64,000 bases of DNA from Mantis religiosa (taxonomy: Eukaryota; Arthropoda; Insecta; Mantodea; Mantidae): positions 186,333,268 to 186,397,267 of the forward strand of contig CM060953.1 in the NCBI GenBank assembly GCA_030765055.1. The letters run 5' to 3'. The notes beneath the pieces are model-generated. The model worked only from the letters and a program-made list of their open reading frames with translations, was not told the origin of the DNA and did not search any database. Position numbers and translations under genes: made by a program. Below, piece by piece: positions 44,536-55,600 of the stretch (the stretch's first letter is position 1; every line of letters begins with the position of its first letter).

Positions 44536-45855
44536 CGAGGCATGGTTTTTAAGTCAGTACCGTTTTGCGATTCCGCCGCCGTATCGCTACGGTCGGCGTT
44601 CCGCGCATGCGCGCTGGTTACCTACTTCTCTTGTCTACGCACTGACGCCTTTAGAGTCTACTTCTTCATTGTATACATTGGTTACTGAGTGTTTAAGATG
44701 CCTCCGACAATCGTGAGTCCCGCCGATTGTGAAGTACGGGCTGTTATACGATTTCTTAGTGCTAAAGGCGTAACACCGATCGATATTCATCGTGAGGTCT
44801 GTGAAGTTAACGGACAAAACATTATGAGTGATGGAATGGTAAGGAAATGGGTGAGAGCATTTAGAGATGGACGCACAAATGTGCATGATGAAGAACGGAG
44901 TGGGCGTCCTTCGAATGTTACTGAAGATTTGGTGCAGAAAGTGGACGAAAAGGTGAGAGAAAACAGACGCTTTACAATTTCATCATTGTGCGACTATTTT
45001 CCTCAATATTCTCGTAGTGTTTTGTATCACATTGTGACCGAGAACTTGAAGTACCGGAAATTGTGCTCACGTTGGGTTCCGAAATTGTTGACGGATTTGC
45101 ACAAAACCCAACGTTTATGCAGTTCATTGACTTTCCTTGAGCGGTACCACAATGAAGGTGAAGATTTTTCAGACCAAATTGTTACTGGTGACGAAACATG
45201 GGTGGCCTACGTCACACCAGAATCTAAACAACAATCCATGGAATGGCGACATTCATCATCACCCACAAAAGTGAAGTTTAAGCAAACAATTTCTGCCTGG
45301 AAAATCATTTGCACAGTTTTTTGGGACAGAAAAGGAGTATTGCTAGTGGAGTTTCTGCCTCGTAATGAGACAATCAATTCAGCGTCTTATTGTGAGACAT
45401 TGGACAATCTGCGCCGTGCCATCCAGAACAAAAGACGTGGCAAGTTGAGTAAGGGTATCGTTTTGCTGCATAACAATGCCCGTCCACATGTGGCTAATCG
45501 GACCAAAGATCTCATCAGATCTTTTCAATGGGAAACTCTAGACCATCCTCCATACAGCCCTGATCTAGCGCCCAGCGACTATCATTTGTTCCTGCACTTG
45601 AAGAAACATCTGGGCGGTCAGCGTCTTCAAGACGATAACGAAGTCAAAACAGTTGTGATACAGTGGTTAACACATCAGGGTCAGAATTTTATGAGTAGGG
45701 TATTAAAAAACGTTATGACAAGTGCCTCAATATTCACGTAAATTATGCAGAAAAGTAGATTAAAGTACAGGATTTCATGTAAAAATAAAATTATTGCGAT
45801 ATCTATGCACGTCTTTTTTAATTCCAAAACGGTACTCACTTAAAAACATGCCTCG
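44536..45855 (+). mobile_element. Mariner element, family M5, full length
   Basis: Inverted repeats CGAGGCATGGTTTTTAAGTC at 44536 and complement to 45855 with a few mismatches; TA at 44534-44535 and 45856-45857. 1320 bp, one gene, normal mariner structure. A 5' fragment of the family is at 37223-37530. Confidence 0.95.
44698..45741 (+). pseudogene. Mariner transposase (M5), nearly intact, catalytic Asp to Asn
   Basis: The ATG at 44698 (MPPTIVSPADCEV) follows the leader; upstream codons in frame lack an ATG. The frame is open to 45741, about 347 codons. N-terminal helix-turn-helix regions span residues 10-110 (GMVRKWVRAFRDGR, RSGRPSNVTEDLV). VTGDETW (about residue 165) holds the first Asp. 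The second motif reads LLHNNARPH where mariners have HDNARPH, so the Asp is Asn. YSPDLAPSD holds the third with 34 residues between. A one-base shift near 45695 replaces the normal C-terminus (GIKKRYDKCLN is in the other frame). Confidence 0.9.
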
Positions 45856-45857
45856 TA

Positions 45858-46766
45858 TTTTAAACGAGCCCTCCATCCTTGTCATACTCGGAAGGCGAGC
45901 ATACACGCCGAGGAGACAGCAAAAGTTATTGCGTTGTATTTTCCTCTAGCTTGCTTTCTTGTCCTGGGCAATCAGTAAGCAAGTTCGTTGTTATAGATAG
46001 GAACGTTTTTAGGCAAAAGACTCAAGTAGATAACAAATAGTTTCCTACGTCTCTTTGAAATGTTCGTACAGAAAAAGTCATTTGTCACAGTGTCCTAAGC
46101 AAACGTGAAGGGATCACAGACTAGTTCGTTGCAGGAGGCCATCATTTGAGCAACTTCCGTTGCTATAGTGAAACAGTCGCAAGTGAGACTGTAGTTTAGG
46201 CAATCGAAGTGTCACATGAAATAAGGACGCGTTAGAAGCGTGAAATTTCCTCCAATAAGGGAACAGAACTTTGGGAGAGAGTTATATATAGTGACTGTAA
46301 ATAATATTTCAGGTCATTGCCAATCTCCTTTCGTCATGTGAACACGTAACCCGCGTGCTAGAATTCGCCAGGGAAAATACGTAATGATGTGTCGGAATAA
46401 TGCACGAAAATGTTGAATTACGTAAGTCTCCGCCGTCTATTTTAGAACGGTAAAGAATGCGTAATAATGTGTCTGGCGAAATATGACAGGATACTTCAAG
46501 AATTGGACAGCTGACAGTTCAATAAATGCTTTTTTGAGTTAGACGTTCGTTACAATAATTACTTAAATTCATTGTTAAATTACATCAGTTCCTAAAACAA
46601 TCTTATCTCTGCGGTAAATCCTTCATCAAGGTGGACGGAGTCCGCATTTTCTTAGCCATAAAATACCTGACAGTCTTATTTCCACGTTTGGGCTGGTAGA
46701 AATCTAAATAGCATTAAGAATAATTAAACACTATGGTAACACAACTCCACTGTTTACTTATCTTAT
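45858..46766. other. Non-coding interval
   Basis: About 900 bp with no recognised feature. Confidence 0.5.
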
Positions 46767-47142
46767 TTACAATCCTTGAGACAGGTTCCAAAACAACATA
46801 TGCTTCATTTTCAATCTGTCAACTGACTGACCTTGACCAATTCCGGAATTTGAAGAATAACTCTCTATCTTATTGCCATCTACCGAGGACAACACAAACT
46901 TATTGATATCATCTAGTTGTAGAATATCAAAATTCAACACGCGATCTTTATTTTTCAAAATAAGTATTGTTGTGTCGCGTCCCGACGCGTCGGCCTTTAA
47001 ATCTTTCATCCTTCTGCCGACGATGTTCTCCACCATAGCGTTCAGAGACTTAGCTTGGTGTCGGCCTTTCGCTCTAGGTTGTTAAAGCGGCTCAACATGT
47101 CTTCGACGTGCTCGCCCAACTCCGTGACGTCCTGCTTTGCGC
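46767..47142 (-). pseudogene. Possible Gag coiled-coil fragment, minus strand
   Basis: Minus-strand translation from 47142: RAKQDVTELGEHVEDMLSRF and NNLERKADTK, with hydrophobic residues at coil spacing, then after a frame break MVENIVGRRMKDLKADASGR. The style is that of the coil that precedes the capsid part in Ty3/Gypsy Gag. It lies back to back with the plus-strand Gag fragment at 47143, so an inversion is likely. Confidence 0.3.
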
Positions 47143-47400
47143 GCGTCAAACCGCCAAAGTACGACGGCACGTCCACGTTCGAAGACTTCCGCCGCCAATT
47201 CGACACGGTGGCCCAGTACAAGTGGTCACCAGAGGAGGAGACCGCACAGCTAACAGCCAGCCTCCAGGGACGGACCGCAGAAGCCCTGAACGCGGTCCAG
47301 ACAGCGGCCCCGCAGGGAAGGAGATCCCCTTCAGCTGCCGTGGTGCGGGCGCTGCGGACTCCTAGCACTCGTGGTACAGACGTATTTTATATCTTGAAAA
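47143..47400 (+). pseudogene. LTR-retrotransposon Gag fragment
   Basis: The frame encodes VKPPKYDGTSTFEDFRRQFD and YKWSPEEETAQLTASLQGRT, a pattern typical of Ty3/Gypsy-type Gag capsid (PPKYDG...W..F...F...W...EK...L...L.G.A). It merges without a break into composite repeat C at about 47325 ('cagctgccgtggtgcggg'). In copies 1 and 3 only the last bases of this region are present. Confidence 0.6.
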
Positions 47401-48745
47401 GTGCAGAGCCATGCGCAGCGGTATCTGGACCAGTCCACCTCAGAACGGTTGCAACTGGAGAGGACGGCAGGCCAGTTGCGTATCAGTTACGAGCAAGTAA
47501 ACACGTGCAGAGCTACTCGGTAACACTACAGCTTGTTTCAAAATATGCTTGTCTCCTGGTTCCAAGAGAGAATTTATAAATGACGCCTCCTAGCAGCACA
47601 TTAGGAAATAAAGTGCTACATTTAAAAACACGATAAGTAATAACCAATATCCATAGATTTATAAAAAAAGGAACAGTGATCCGTGTCAGCTATAAAAATC
47701 TGGGGAAGGATATCTGAGGCAACAGTTGTGTCTGAAAGCAGTTTAGGAGAGTTATTAAGGAAAGAAAAGCCATTGGTGCTAGTGCAACAACGTCCTTCTC
47801 TATGCCCAGTAAACAAAGATTAAGAACATGCACAAAACCTAATTTGGATGTTTTAATTCAGAAGTAGTTAGGCGAAATGTGAATAATTTTTAAAACACAG
47901 AAAAACAAAGACCAACTTTGAAGAAAGTGCTTATGAAGCTTAAAAATTCTACTGACTTCCAAGGCAGTGTGTGAACATTAAGAAGAGTTCTTTTGAAGCT
48001 AGGATTATTTGAAAAAAAAAAAACACTAAGCGTGACAGATAAATTTTAATCGAACATCGCACCATACGTGCAAAGAGGCTTAAGTATTTACGAAATATTC
48101 CGAGATATCGAAGTGAAGTTTATATGGATGAAACTTATGTAAATACAGCACATACTGGACCATATGCCTGGAGTGAAATACGTTACAGGGACTCTGCAGC
48201 GATATTGAAAGGCCGACAGTTGTTTATCATGCCTGCTGGAGGAGAAAAGTGTTTTGTTCCAAATTCCTATGTACTATTTAAGATCCAACAAAAGCGTGGA
48301 GATTACTACTATAGTAAGGATTACAACTTAGTTTATAAGAGCTGCAAAACTGGCTTCGAGAATGAAATTTGTTTTTAGACACCTTATGCACCGTCCTCTC
48401 CTCTCGTAATCTTACGCGTGTGACGCATTGTGGCGATAGGTGCTCTATCCCCACCACAGTTGCTACTCATCCCTAACGCGCAGGATTCCTGTCAAGATAA
48501 AATAATACATCTGTACCTCTGACGTTACTAGAGGAACCTCGGGCCGAACATTCGAGCCCCTCCCTGATTGGGAGTTGTTCGGATTGGGTTGGTCTCGAGG
48601 GGGCAGTGGTTCCCGATACCCGTGGGAGATTGGGTACGTCTCCGGACGGGGTTGAGGGAAGTCAGTAATATTCGCGCGTACTAGCCTGCATAGCTGGTAG
48701 ATGTGCTAGATCATCAGGTGGCCCAATCACACTAGTGACAAATTA
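47330..48745 (+). repeat. Composite repeat C, copy 2
   Basis: Same order as copies 1 and 3: 5' flank (47330-47620), degraded helix-turn-helix region (47640-47815), DDE_3 first half (48060-48378), 3' flank with 'gataggtgctctatcccc' (48430), then a GC-rich segment to 48745 shared with 57655-57880 and, inverted, with 31450-31735. Confidence 0.85.
48060..48378 (+). pseudogene. Truncated DDE_3-type transposase fragment (copy 2)
   Basis: The frame from 48124 gives MDETYVNTAHTGPYAWSEIR with the first catalytic Asp, then GRQLFIMPAGGEKCFVPNSY and a QQKRGDYYYSKDYN segment, ending SCKTGFENEICF and stop. The family normally continues with a second Asp (a V-x-MDN motif) and a Glu; neither is present in any of the three copies. 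Frame is open here for 84 codons. Confidence 0.7.
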
Positions 48746-49270
48746 TTATACCTAAAATGTAGAGGAATTTTAAAGAATAAGATAAACCGGTGCCCACTCA
48801 GCATCGTGAGTAAAATGAGGAGCTTAATATAGGTAAGCGGTCCTGGTCAAGAAAACCAACATTCCGGCTGGGGGATGCCGAGATGCCTCCCCCTATCGGT
48901 TAGATGATCTTCCACATCTACCGTGCGTAATTGGGCGTGAGACCAGCAGTCGGGTTGGTAGGGCTTGACCCTCTTAGGGTGGTCGCGTTAAATTTAAAAG
49001 TAAGAGTTGGATAAAACATTGTATGCTAGAAGTGAATCCAGGCTTATTTATACAATCTCGTAAATTAAAAAACCTTTTACTCGTGGGTAAAATAAATCTT
49101 GATTCATTATAACCATAAGTAACTAATACACTATCAATTAATGTATCCATTATTAAGTTGAAACTTACTGGACATACGATCTGACACGTTCTACCTTCAC
49201 AATCTATTTCACCTGTAATCTCAGCATCTACTCTTATGTGACAAACAGACCAGGAGGTAGCGGTGATGTA
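48746..49270. other. Unassigned interval
   Basis: Contains a moderately GC-rich patch (48840-48970) that looks like a LINE 3' UTR but has no copy in the window. Confidence 0.4.
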
Positions 49271-49389
49271 ACTGCAATTCTCCCAAACCTTAGTTATCGC
49301 CTTCCTGTAGCGCTGATATCCAACATAACATCTGACAAGCGTTTTCCTGCATAACTATAGCTCTAAATATCCTGTCATACTTATTTTTG
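49271..49389 (+). repeat. 119-bp direct repeat, left copy
   Basis: Matches 51031-51149 at 110 of 119 positions without gaps. The LINE occupies exactly the space between them. Confidence 0.9.
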
Positions 49390-51030
49390 TACCTATCGCA
49401 CTCGACCCACAGTCTCACAAAGGATTTCATTTAGAAGCCCTGGGGAAATACCTTGCCTCATTCGAGCCCTTCCCCTTAAGAAATCTCCCGGGTACGGCTT
49501 GGTTCCTAACATTGTTATCAAGAAGTTCACCAAAAAAAAAACAGTTGCATACTTGTCATCCATCCTCAATGCCTGTCTACGCCTCGGCTATTTTCCTCGC
49601 ACCTGGAAGTTTGACCATATGGAAGTCTTCCATAAGCCCAATAAACCCAAACACCTCCCCAAATAAGTCTGTTGCCGGCCCTCTCCAGGCTGTTTGAAAA
49701 AGTAATTCATCGCCGTCTTCTGTCTTACCTTAATCATAACCATGTTCTTCCGCCTTATCAATTTGGATTTCGTCACAAACATTCCACTACCCATCAGCTT
49801 TTACGATTAACTCAGTCAATTGTTCACGCCTTCGAGGTCCATCAGTATACCACGGCTGTCTTCCTTGGTGTGGCACAGGCATCCGACAGGGTTCGGCATG
49901 ATGGTTTGCTCATTAAGCTCTACGGCATCGGTCTTCCTAATTACTTATCATATCTAATCCACAGTTTCCTCTACGACCGCAGCTTTTCAGTACGCATTGG
50001 TGGAAAGCTTTCATCCCCACGTAATATTACCGCATGTGTCCCACAGGGTTCTATCTTGGCCCCGACTCTATTTAATATAGACATTTCTGATATTCCTGAA
50101 TTAGCTCCGACTTCTTTAACTCTTTACGCCGATGACACAGTACTATATTATTCTCATGTTAATCTCCAGCACGCACAACAAGTAGTACAGTTCTCTTTAG
50201 ATCGCCTAACTGATTGGTTCAGCACTTGGCGGATCTCTTTGAACCCTCAGAAAACCGAAGCTAAAATCTTCACTCTTCGCCGATATACTCCGCTTACTCC
50301 GTTATGTCTCTACAGCAACAATGTCCCTTGGCTCCCCACTACAACTCCCGTTAAATACCTTGGAGTGCTTTTGGACTCTCGACTGACCTGGCGTGCTCAT
50401 ATCGATCGTCTTATATCACTGGCCTCCGGGCGACTTTCAAAACTCTCGCCTCTGTTGCATCGTCGTTCCAACCTCGGCCTACAGTCTTCATTGTTACTCT
50501 ACAAATCAGTCGTTCGTCCGCTTATTACATATGCCTGCCAAGTGTGGGGGGCCGCACACATATGTCATCTGCGTCGTCTTCAGGTCATACAGAATCGCTT
50601 CATGCGCATCGCTACCAACGTTCCATGGTTCAGCAGCTCCATCATGAACTAGGACTTTTACCTCTTCACGACTACATTCGCAGGATCGCCCGTCGGTTTT
50701 TTTCCACACTGCAGGAAGTTCCAGGAGCTGTGCATTATAACATCGACGTCCGCACGCGCCAGCCCACACGCTTGAGGATGAGAATACCACAGGACCTGCT
50801 TCTAAGTGATACATCTGATTCGAGTGATTCTAGTGCTTGATGTGTGTCTTACATCTTCAATATTGACATAATTTCTCAGAGAGTATTATTGGAGTTCTAA
50901 CTTAATGTAGTTAGGAGGCGGCCTGTTAGCCTACCCCTGAGTGTTATTGTTCTTATTATACTGTTACCTTCTTTTCACTCTGATCTGTAAAGCATTGTAC
51001 TGCTGATCGATCAATAAAAATTATAAAAAA
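49390..51030 (+). mobile_element. 5'-truncated Jockey-like LINE between long direct repeats
   Basis: RT with frameshifts (49500-50840), a short 3' UTR with 'gatcaataaaaatt' and an A-rich end (51020-51030) abutting the right copy of the 119-bp repeat. Its start at 49390 directly follows the left copy. Confidence 0.85.
49500..50840 (+). pseudogene. Jockey-type reverse transcriptase, dead
   Basis: A first piece (49555-49665, YLSSILNACLRLGYFPRTWK-like) is separated by a frame break from the 326-codon open block 49672-50652. That block has LSRLFEKVIHRRL, QFGFRHKHSTTHQLL, a motif A that reads FLGVAQASDRV where the family has FLDVAQAFD (catalytic Asp to Gly), VPQGSILAP and motif C YADDTVLYY. The KYLGVLLDSRLTW and VVRPLITYACQVW segments follow. 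Another frame break near 50635 leads to the C-terminus (ARRFFSTLQEVPG...DTSDSSDSSA, stop at 50840). Confidence 0.85.
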
Positions 51031-51149
51031 ACTGCAATTCTCCCAAACCTTAGTTATCGTTTTCCTGTAGCGCTGATATTCAACATAACATCTGACAAGC
51101 GTTTTCCTACAGAGCTATATCTCTAAATATCCTGCCATACTTCTTTTTG
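51031..51149 (+). repeat. 119-bp direct repeat, right copy
   Basis: Right counterpart of 49271-49389. Confidence 0.9.
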
Positions 51150-51593
51150 GTTTAATTTCGCAAATTACACGCGTGGTCTATGTTCGTCGTACGTGTCATT
51201 CTTTTTTTTTTTCTAAAATACAGCAATATAACAGAAGCTTTGTTCCATGTTTAACTAGTACGGATGACCATCTGGTTCATTAAAATATTGTAGACCTAGA
51301 ATAGAAATAGATCAAAATGAAAAGCATTTATAATTAAACTGTACCTCGTTACTTCGTGACAGCCGTGATGCGAAATGTAGTTAACTCACCTGTAAAGAGA
51401 GAAAAACAACATGGTTAGAATCTCTGTCATAAAATAGCTACGCTATTCCATTAATGAACTGCAGCAAAACAAAACAACAGCAAACTAATCTATGATCCTT
51501 TTATAATTACAGGGTACAGCGAAAGTTTCTAATATTCTGTAGAGTAGTAACAGACTTATCTTTAATTCCTGTCTATTTCTTTCAGTTTACCAG
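51150..51593. other. Non-coding interval
   Basis: Nothing recognised. Confidence 0.5.
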
Positions 51594-52354
51594 TTAAGGG
51601 CACATGTGGGTCAAAACAGCAAAAAAATGAAATTTTCAAAAATGAGTCTATATTAATGTACATAGTTTTGAGAATCTCCTCGCCGAATTTCAGAGTTCAA
51701 TTATTACTCTAAGTTTTAAAATTTAAAGACTGCGTAACATGTGTCTCACCTAATTTTACAAAATGGCGTGTATTGCCTGTTTTCTGCCTATTCTGACGTG
51801 CGAAAGCTCGGAACTGCCATAGTGTGATCAGCAGGCAGTGCGCAGGTGTGTCAACTCTGCTTCTTGTGTAAAGCTACAGTCGTTTGTTTTGTTTATGAGT
51901 GCAAAAATACGTGCTGCACCTAATTTAAATTTGTTTTGTTGCGTGTGACTGAATATTACAATTTTATACGTCGCTAGTTCTCACTTTAGCGGCAAAGCGT
52001 TCAACAATTTGAAGAAAGACAATATAAACATTAAACGGGAACGAGTGGGTGTAGAGGATAGGATGAAGTTGCCACTTCTATACTGCTTGCAGCGGGAGAA
52101 TAAATTAGATGTAAACAAAACCACGTGACCGTTGATCGTAGCGCGTCTTCTTCACAATTTCCATGATGCTTCAGCCGAGTAAATAGTCCCTTGAAAAAGT
52201 ACTGCTACTGAGGTGTGGAGTCTTGAGTTCGTTTTGCTAAAGCGCACAAGTGCGTACTAAGTATATTTCAACTATAAAAACATATACCAATAAATAGTTA
52301 AGTAAGTTTGTAATTAAAGTAAATCATGCTGCGCGCGCATATTGAAGGAACTCC

Positions 52355-52840
52355 GTAAAATGCGGAAAGTTTATTATTTAGACGAGACGTGGGTTAACGA
52401 CGGACACACGACAAGCAAAGTATGGACTGACACCACAGTGAAATAAAAAACGTGCATTTCGATCTGGTTTAAGTGCAGGACTTAGAATTACTACGGGGAG
52501 GTGTAAGCGTCTTATAGTTTTGCACATAGGAAGTGATGACGGCTCTGTCGAGGGTGACGAGCTTGTGTTCGTCTCCAAAACAACGGGAGACTATCATAAA
52601 GAAATGAATGTGCGAAGTTTTCAAATCCTGGTTTGAGAAGATTCTCCCCAAATGACAACCTAATAGCGTTATTGTGATGGACAATGTCCCCTACTACAGT
52701 GTGAGGTTAGAACGTATACCAAACAAGTGACGTCATAACATGGCTACAGAGTAAAAATATAATTTTCCACGAGGGTCATGTTAAGACGGAATTGCTGGCA
52801 ATGGTCAATTCTCGTGCTAAAGAGTACGAAAAATAGTAAG
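52355..52840 (+). pseudogene. DDE_3-type transposase-like pseudogene
   Basis: KVYYLDETWVNDGHTTSKVW holds the first catalytic Asp; after frame breaks come RLIVLHIGSDDGS, VFVSKTTGDYHKEMN, then IVMDNVPYYS with the second Asp and RLERIPNK. This is the same broad family as the truncated copies in composite repeat C but a different branch and with the second Asp kept. Multiple stops and shifts. Confidence 0.7.
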
Positions 52841-52899
52841 TAGCAGTTAATTTTCTTAAGAGTGTGCTACGTGATACTTAGCTCGAAAAATGTGCATTT

Positions 52900-53670
52900 A
52901 GTGTCGAAAATTTATATTAATATTATACTTAACGAAGCGATTAAGCGGTTGACTTGAATAAACACGTGTTTTTCTGTTGAAAATGTATATTCATATTCTT
53001 AATACATATTAGTATTATACTTAACGAAGCGATTAAGTGGTTGGCTTGAATAAATACGTGTTTTTGTGTTGAAAATGCATATTCATATTATTAATACATA
53101 TTAATATTATACTTAACGAACCGATTAAGAGTTTGGCTAGAATAAATACGTGTTTTTGTGTTGAAAATGCATATTCATATTATTAATACATATTAATATT
53201 ATACTTAACGAAGCGATTAAGCGGTTGGCTTGAATAAATACGTGTTTTTTGTGTTGAAAATGCATATTCATATTATTAATACAGATTAATATTATACGTA
53301 AGGAAGCGATTAAGCGGTTGGCTTGAATAAATACGTGTTTTTGTGTTGAAAATGCATATTCATATTATTAATACATATTAATATTATACTTAACGAAGCG
53401 ATTAAGCGGTTGGCTTGAATAAATACGTGTTTTTGTGTTGAAAATGCATATTCATATTACTAATACATATTAATATTATACTTAACGAAGCGTTTAAGCG
53501 TTTGGCTTGAATAAATACGTGTTTTTGTGTTGAAAATGCATATTCATATTATTAATACATATTAATATTATACTTAACAAAGCGATTAAGCGTTTGGTTT
53601 GAATAAATACGTGTTTTTGTGTTGAAAATGTATATTCATATTATGAATACATATTAATGTTATACTGAAC
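52900..53670 (+). repeat. 92-bp AT-rich minisatellite
   Basis: 'cttaacgaagcg'-type words start at 52928, 53020, 53112, 53204, 53297, 53389, 53481 and 53573, about 92 apart. About eight units. Confidence 0.95.
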
Positions 53671-54186
53671 GTGTGCCACGTTCCTTGACGTGCGAAAGCT
53701 CGGAACTGCCATAGTTTGATCAGCCGTGTAAAACTACAGTCGATTGTTTTCTTTATGAGTGAGAATATACGTGCTGTACCTAATTTACATTTGTATTGTT
53801 GTGTGTCAGTGAATATTACAATTTTATACGTCACTGTTGCCTCGGTTTAGCGGCAGAGCGCCCAAAAAGTTGAAGAACGACAATATAAACACTAAAGGGA
53901 ACTTATGGGTGAATAGGTTAATTAGTGTTTGAAATGGGAGTTCTCGCTGGTAGCGAATCAGATGGGTTAGAGCCGCCAGCGTTGTGACCTCGTTATCCGC
54001 ACTCTTTTTATATTTCCCTGTCTCTTGCACAGTTGCGAGTGTTCGTGGCGCTAGCGCAAACTGTATTTTACAAAGTTTTATAATAATGCAGTTGTTGAAA
54101 TCACAATAGCAACATGAATATTCGTATATTACGCAAATGTTTTAAATATTTAGTTTAAAGATAATTATACTTTATGAATTACATTT

Positions 54187-54432
54187 CTAATCCAACGAAA
54201 ATACCAGCGGTGCATCCGTATAGCTGTGAATGTTACTTACGTTAAGAGATAATTCGTCATTGCCATTATCTGCAACGTCTGAGTACTGCAAATGTATGAT
54301 CATAGGTTCCAACATCTCGTCACGTGATATTTTTTTCCAAATGTCGTCTTCTTTTAGTTTATCTGATGTCTCACGCAGTTTCCCCAGTCTCGTTGTGTTC
54401 CTTGTCAATTTTTTCGTGAATAAGTCGTTCAA
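54187..54432 (-). pseudogene. Possible C-terminal piece of a DDE_3-type protein
   Basis: An open minus-strand frame of 81 codons with KKISRDEMLEPMIIHLQYSD and an acidic tail, in the style of the C-termini of DDE_3-type proteins in insects. It is inverted relative to 52355-52840. Weak call; it could be a chance frame. Confidence 0.25.
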
Positions 54433-55144
54433 CGTCAGTCAGTTTAAAAATATTATTTCTATTTGCAACATAATTTGAGCCCACATTAACTCTATGGGAT
54501 TGTTCTAGCAGTAGTAAGGCGGAAAATGCATCTTATTTCATTGATCGAGCTGATACACTTTTTCATGGAAGAGTAACTGAATAATGCTGCTTTGAACTCT
54601 CTAGAGTAAATAGAGATTATGAACCATTCATAAACAAAGATATAATGACCAGACATGTTCTGTCAGACTAGTAAGAAGTGTATCGTTTTCTCTCATCGAA
54701 TTTAACAAACACCTTGACTTATTCAAAGTACATATTTCTTTTATCACGTTTGTCAAATGTTTACGTTTCAGTTCTGAGTAATTTCAAATATACGTTCACG
54801 CATACATGCCAACCAATAATGATATTACAGTGCTTACGTCACATGCATTGTTGCAATATAATGGTATATACTTTATTTATTTGTATTAGGAAAACCATTT
54901 CAGCTATAAATATGGGATCTCATGGATCAGTTTTCGCTAAATCTGAACTTTTGTCTCAGCGCAAATAGTATTTATTAGAGATTGATTAGTTTGTCGCTCG
55001 TCACACACCACTTAGCGGGAATGCAATAGAACACCGCAGGACTCCGATTGGTCGCCTACATAATAGCGCACAAGGACAAACAACTTCCCATTTGATACAG
55101 ATAATATTGAACTATTACTGTGCATTTTGACCCAAGTGCCTTAA

Positions 55145-55600
55145 TTAGATACGTTCACAACAAAGAGGACTTCTTAGGAAGGCGATAGTGACCCAATAGT
55201 TGGTGTGAAACTAGTCTTATGTAACGCGGATGACCTACACCGATCACCTAATTGATGGAGGTCAGGCAATTATGTAATTACAACCCGAACGGAGCGCTTA
55301 TCATCGCACCTAAACCAGCTTCCGTATTGATCCAGAGTCACCACATCTGTTCTTGCCCCCGAAACTTGGCTCTCTTTTGTACGCCCACGGTAGCGCCGGC
55401 AATTGTTTGACTTTCCGCAAGTATGGCGAACACTCCTAATGGCAGTACTTTGTCAACATCAATAATGTGGCAAGACAGCGCTCGTAAAACCCAAGGCATG
55501 AAGCCAAACCTTGAATTACTGCACTCCCAATTTAACAGTGTTTCATTACATGACATAAATTCAAGAATAGGTCTTACCAACTTTTCCAACATTTTAAGAG
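55145..55600. other. Non-coding interval
   Basis: An open minus-strand frame of 131 codons (55338-55733) overlaps the SINE and has no recognisable feature. Confidence 0.5.

Larger units (their letters stand above)
51598..55140 (+). mobile_element. Large TTAA-flanked element (probable)
   Basis: TTAA lies at 51594-51597 and 55141-55144. The inner ends are inverted: GGGCACATGTGGGTCAAAA at the left and GGCACTTGGGTCAAAA read from the right. The interval holds a DDE pseudogene, a 92-bp minisatellite, a second partial copy of its own 5' region (51795-52060 is repeated at 53690-53915) and AT-rich sequence. The ends resemble in style the TTAA element at 18033. Growth by internal duplication is inferred. 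Confidence 0.55.

Noticed and set aside
44689..44697. An earlier start for the M5 transposase
   Set aside because: The upstream codon is GTG; the ATG at 44698 matches the family's MPP start.
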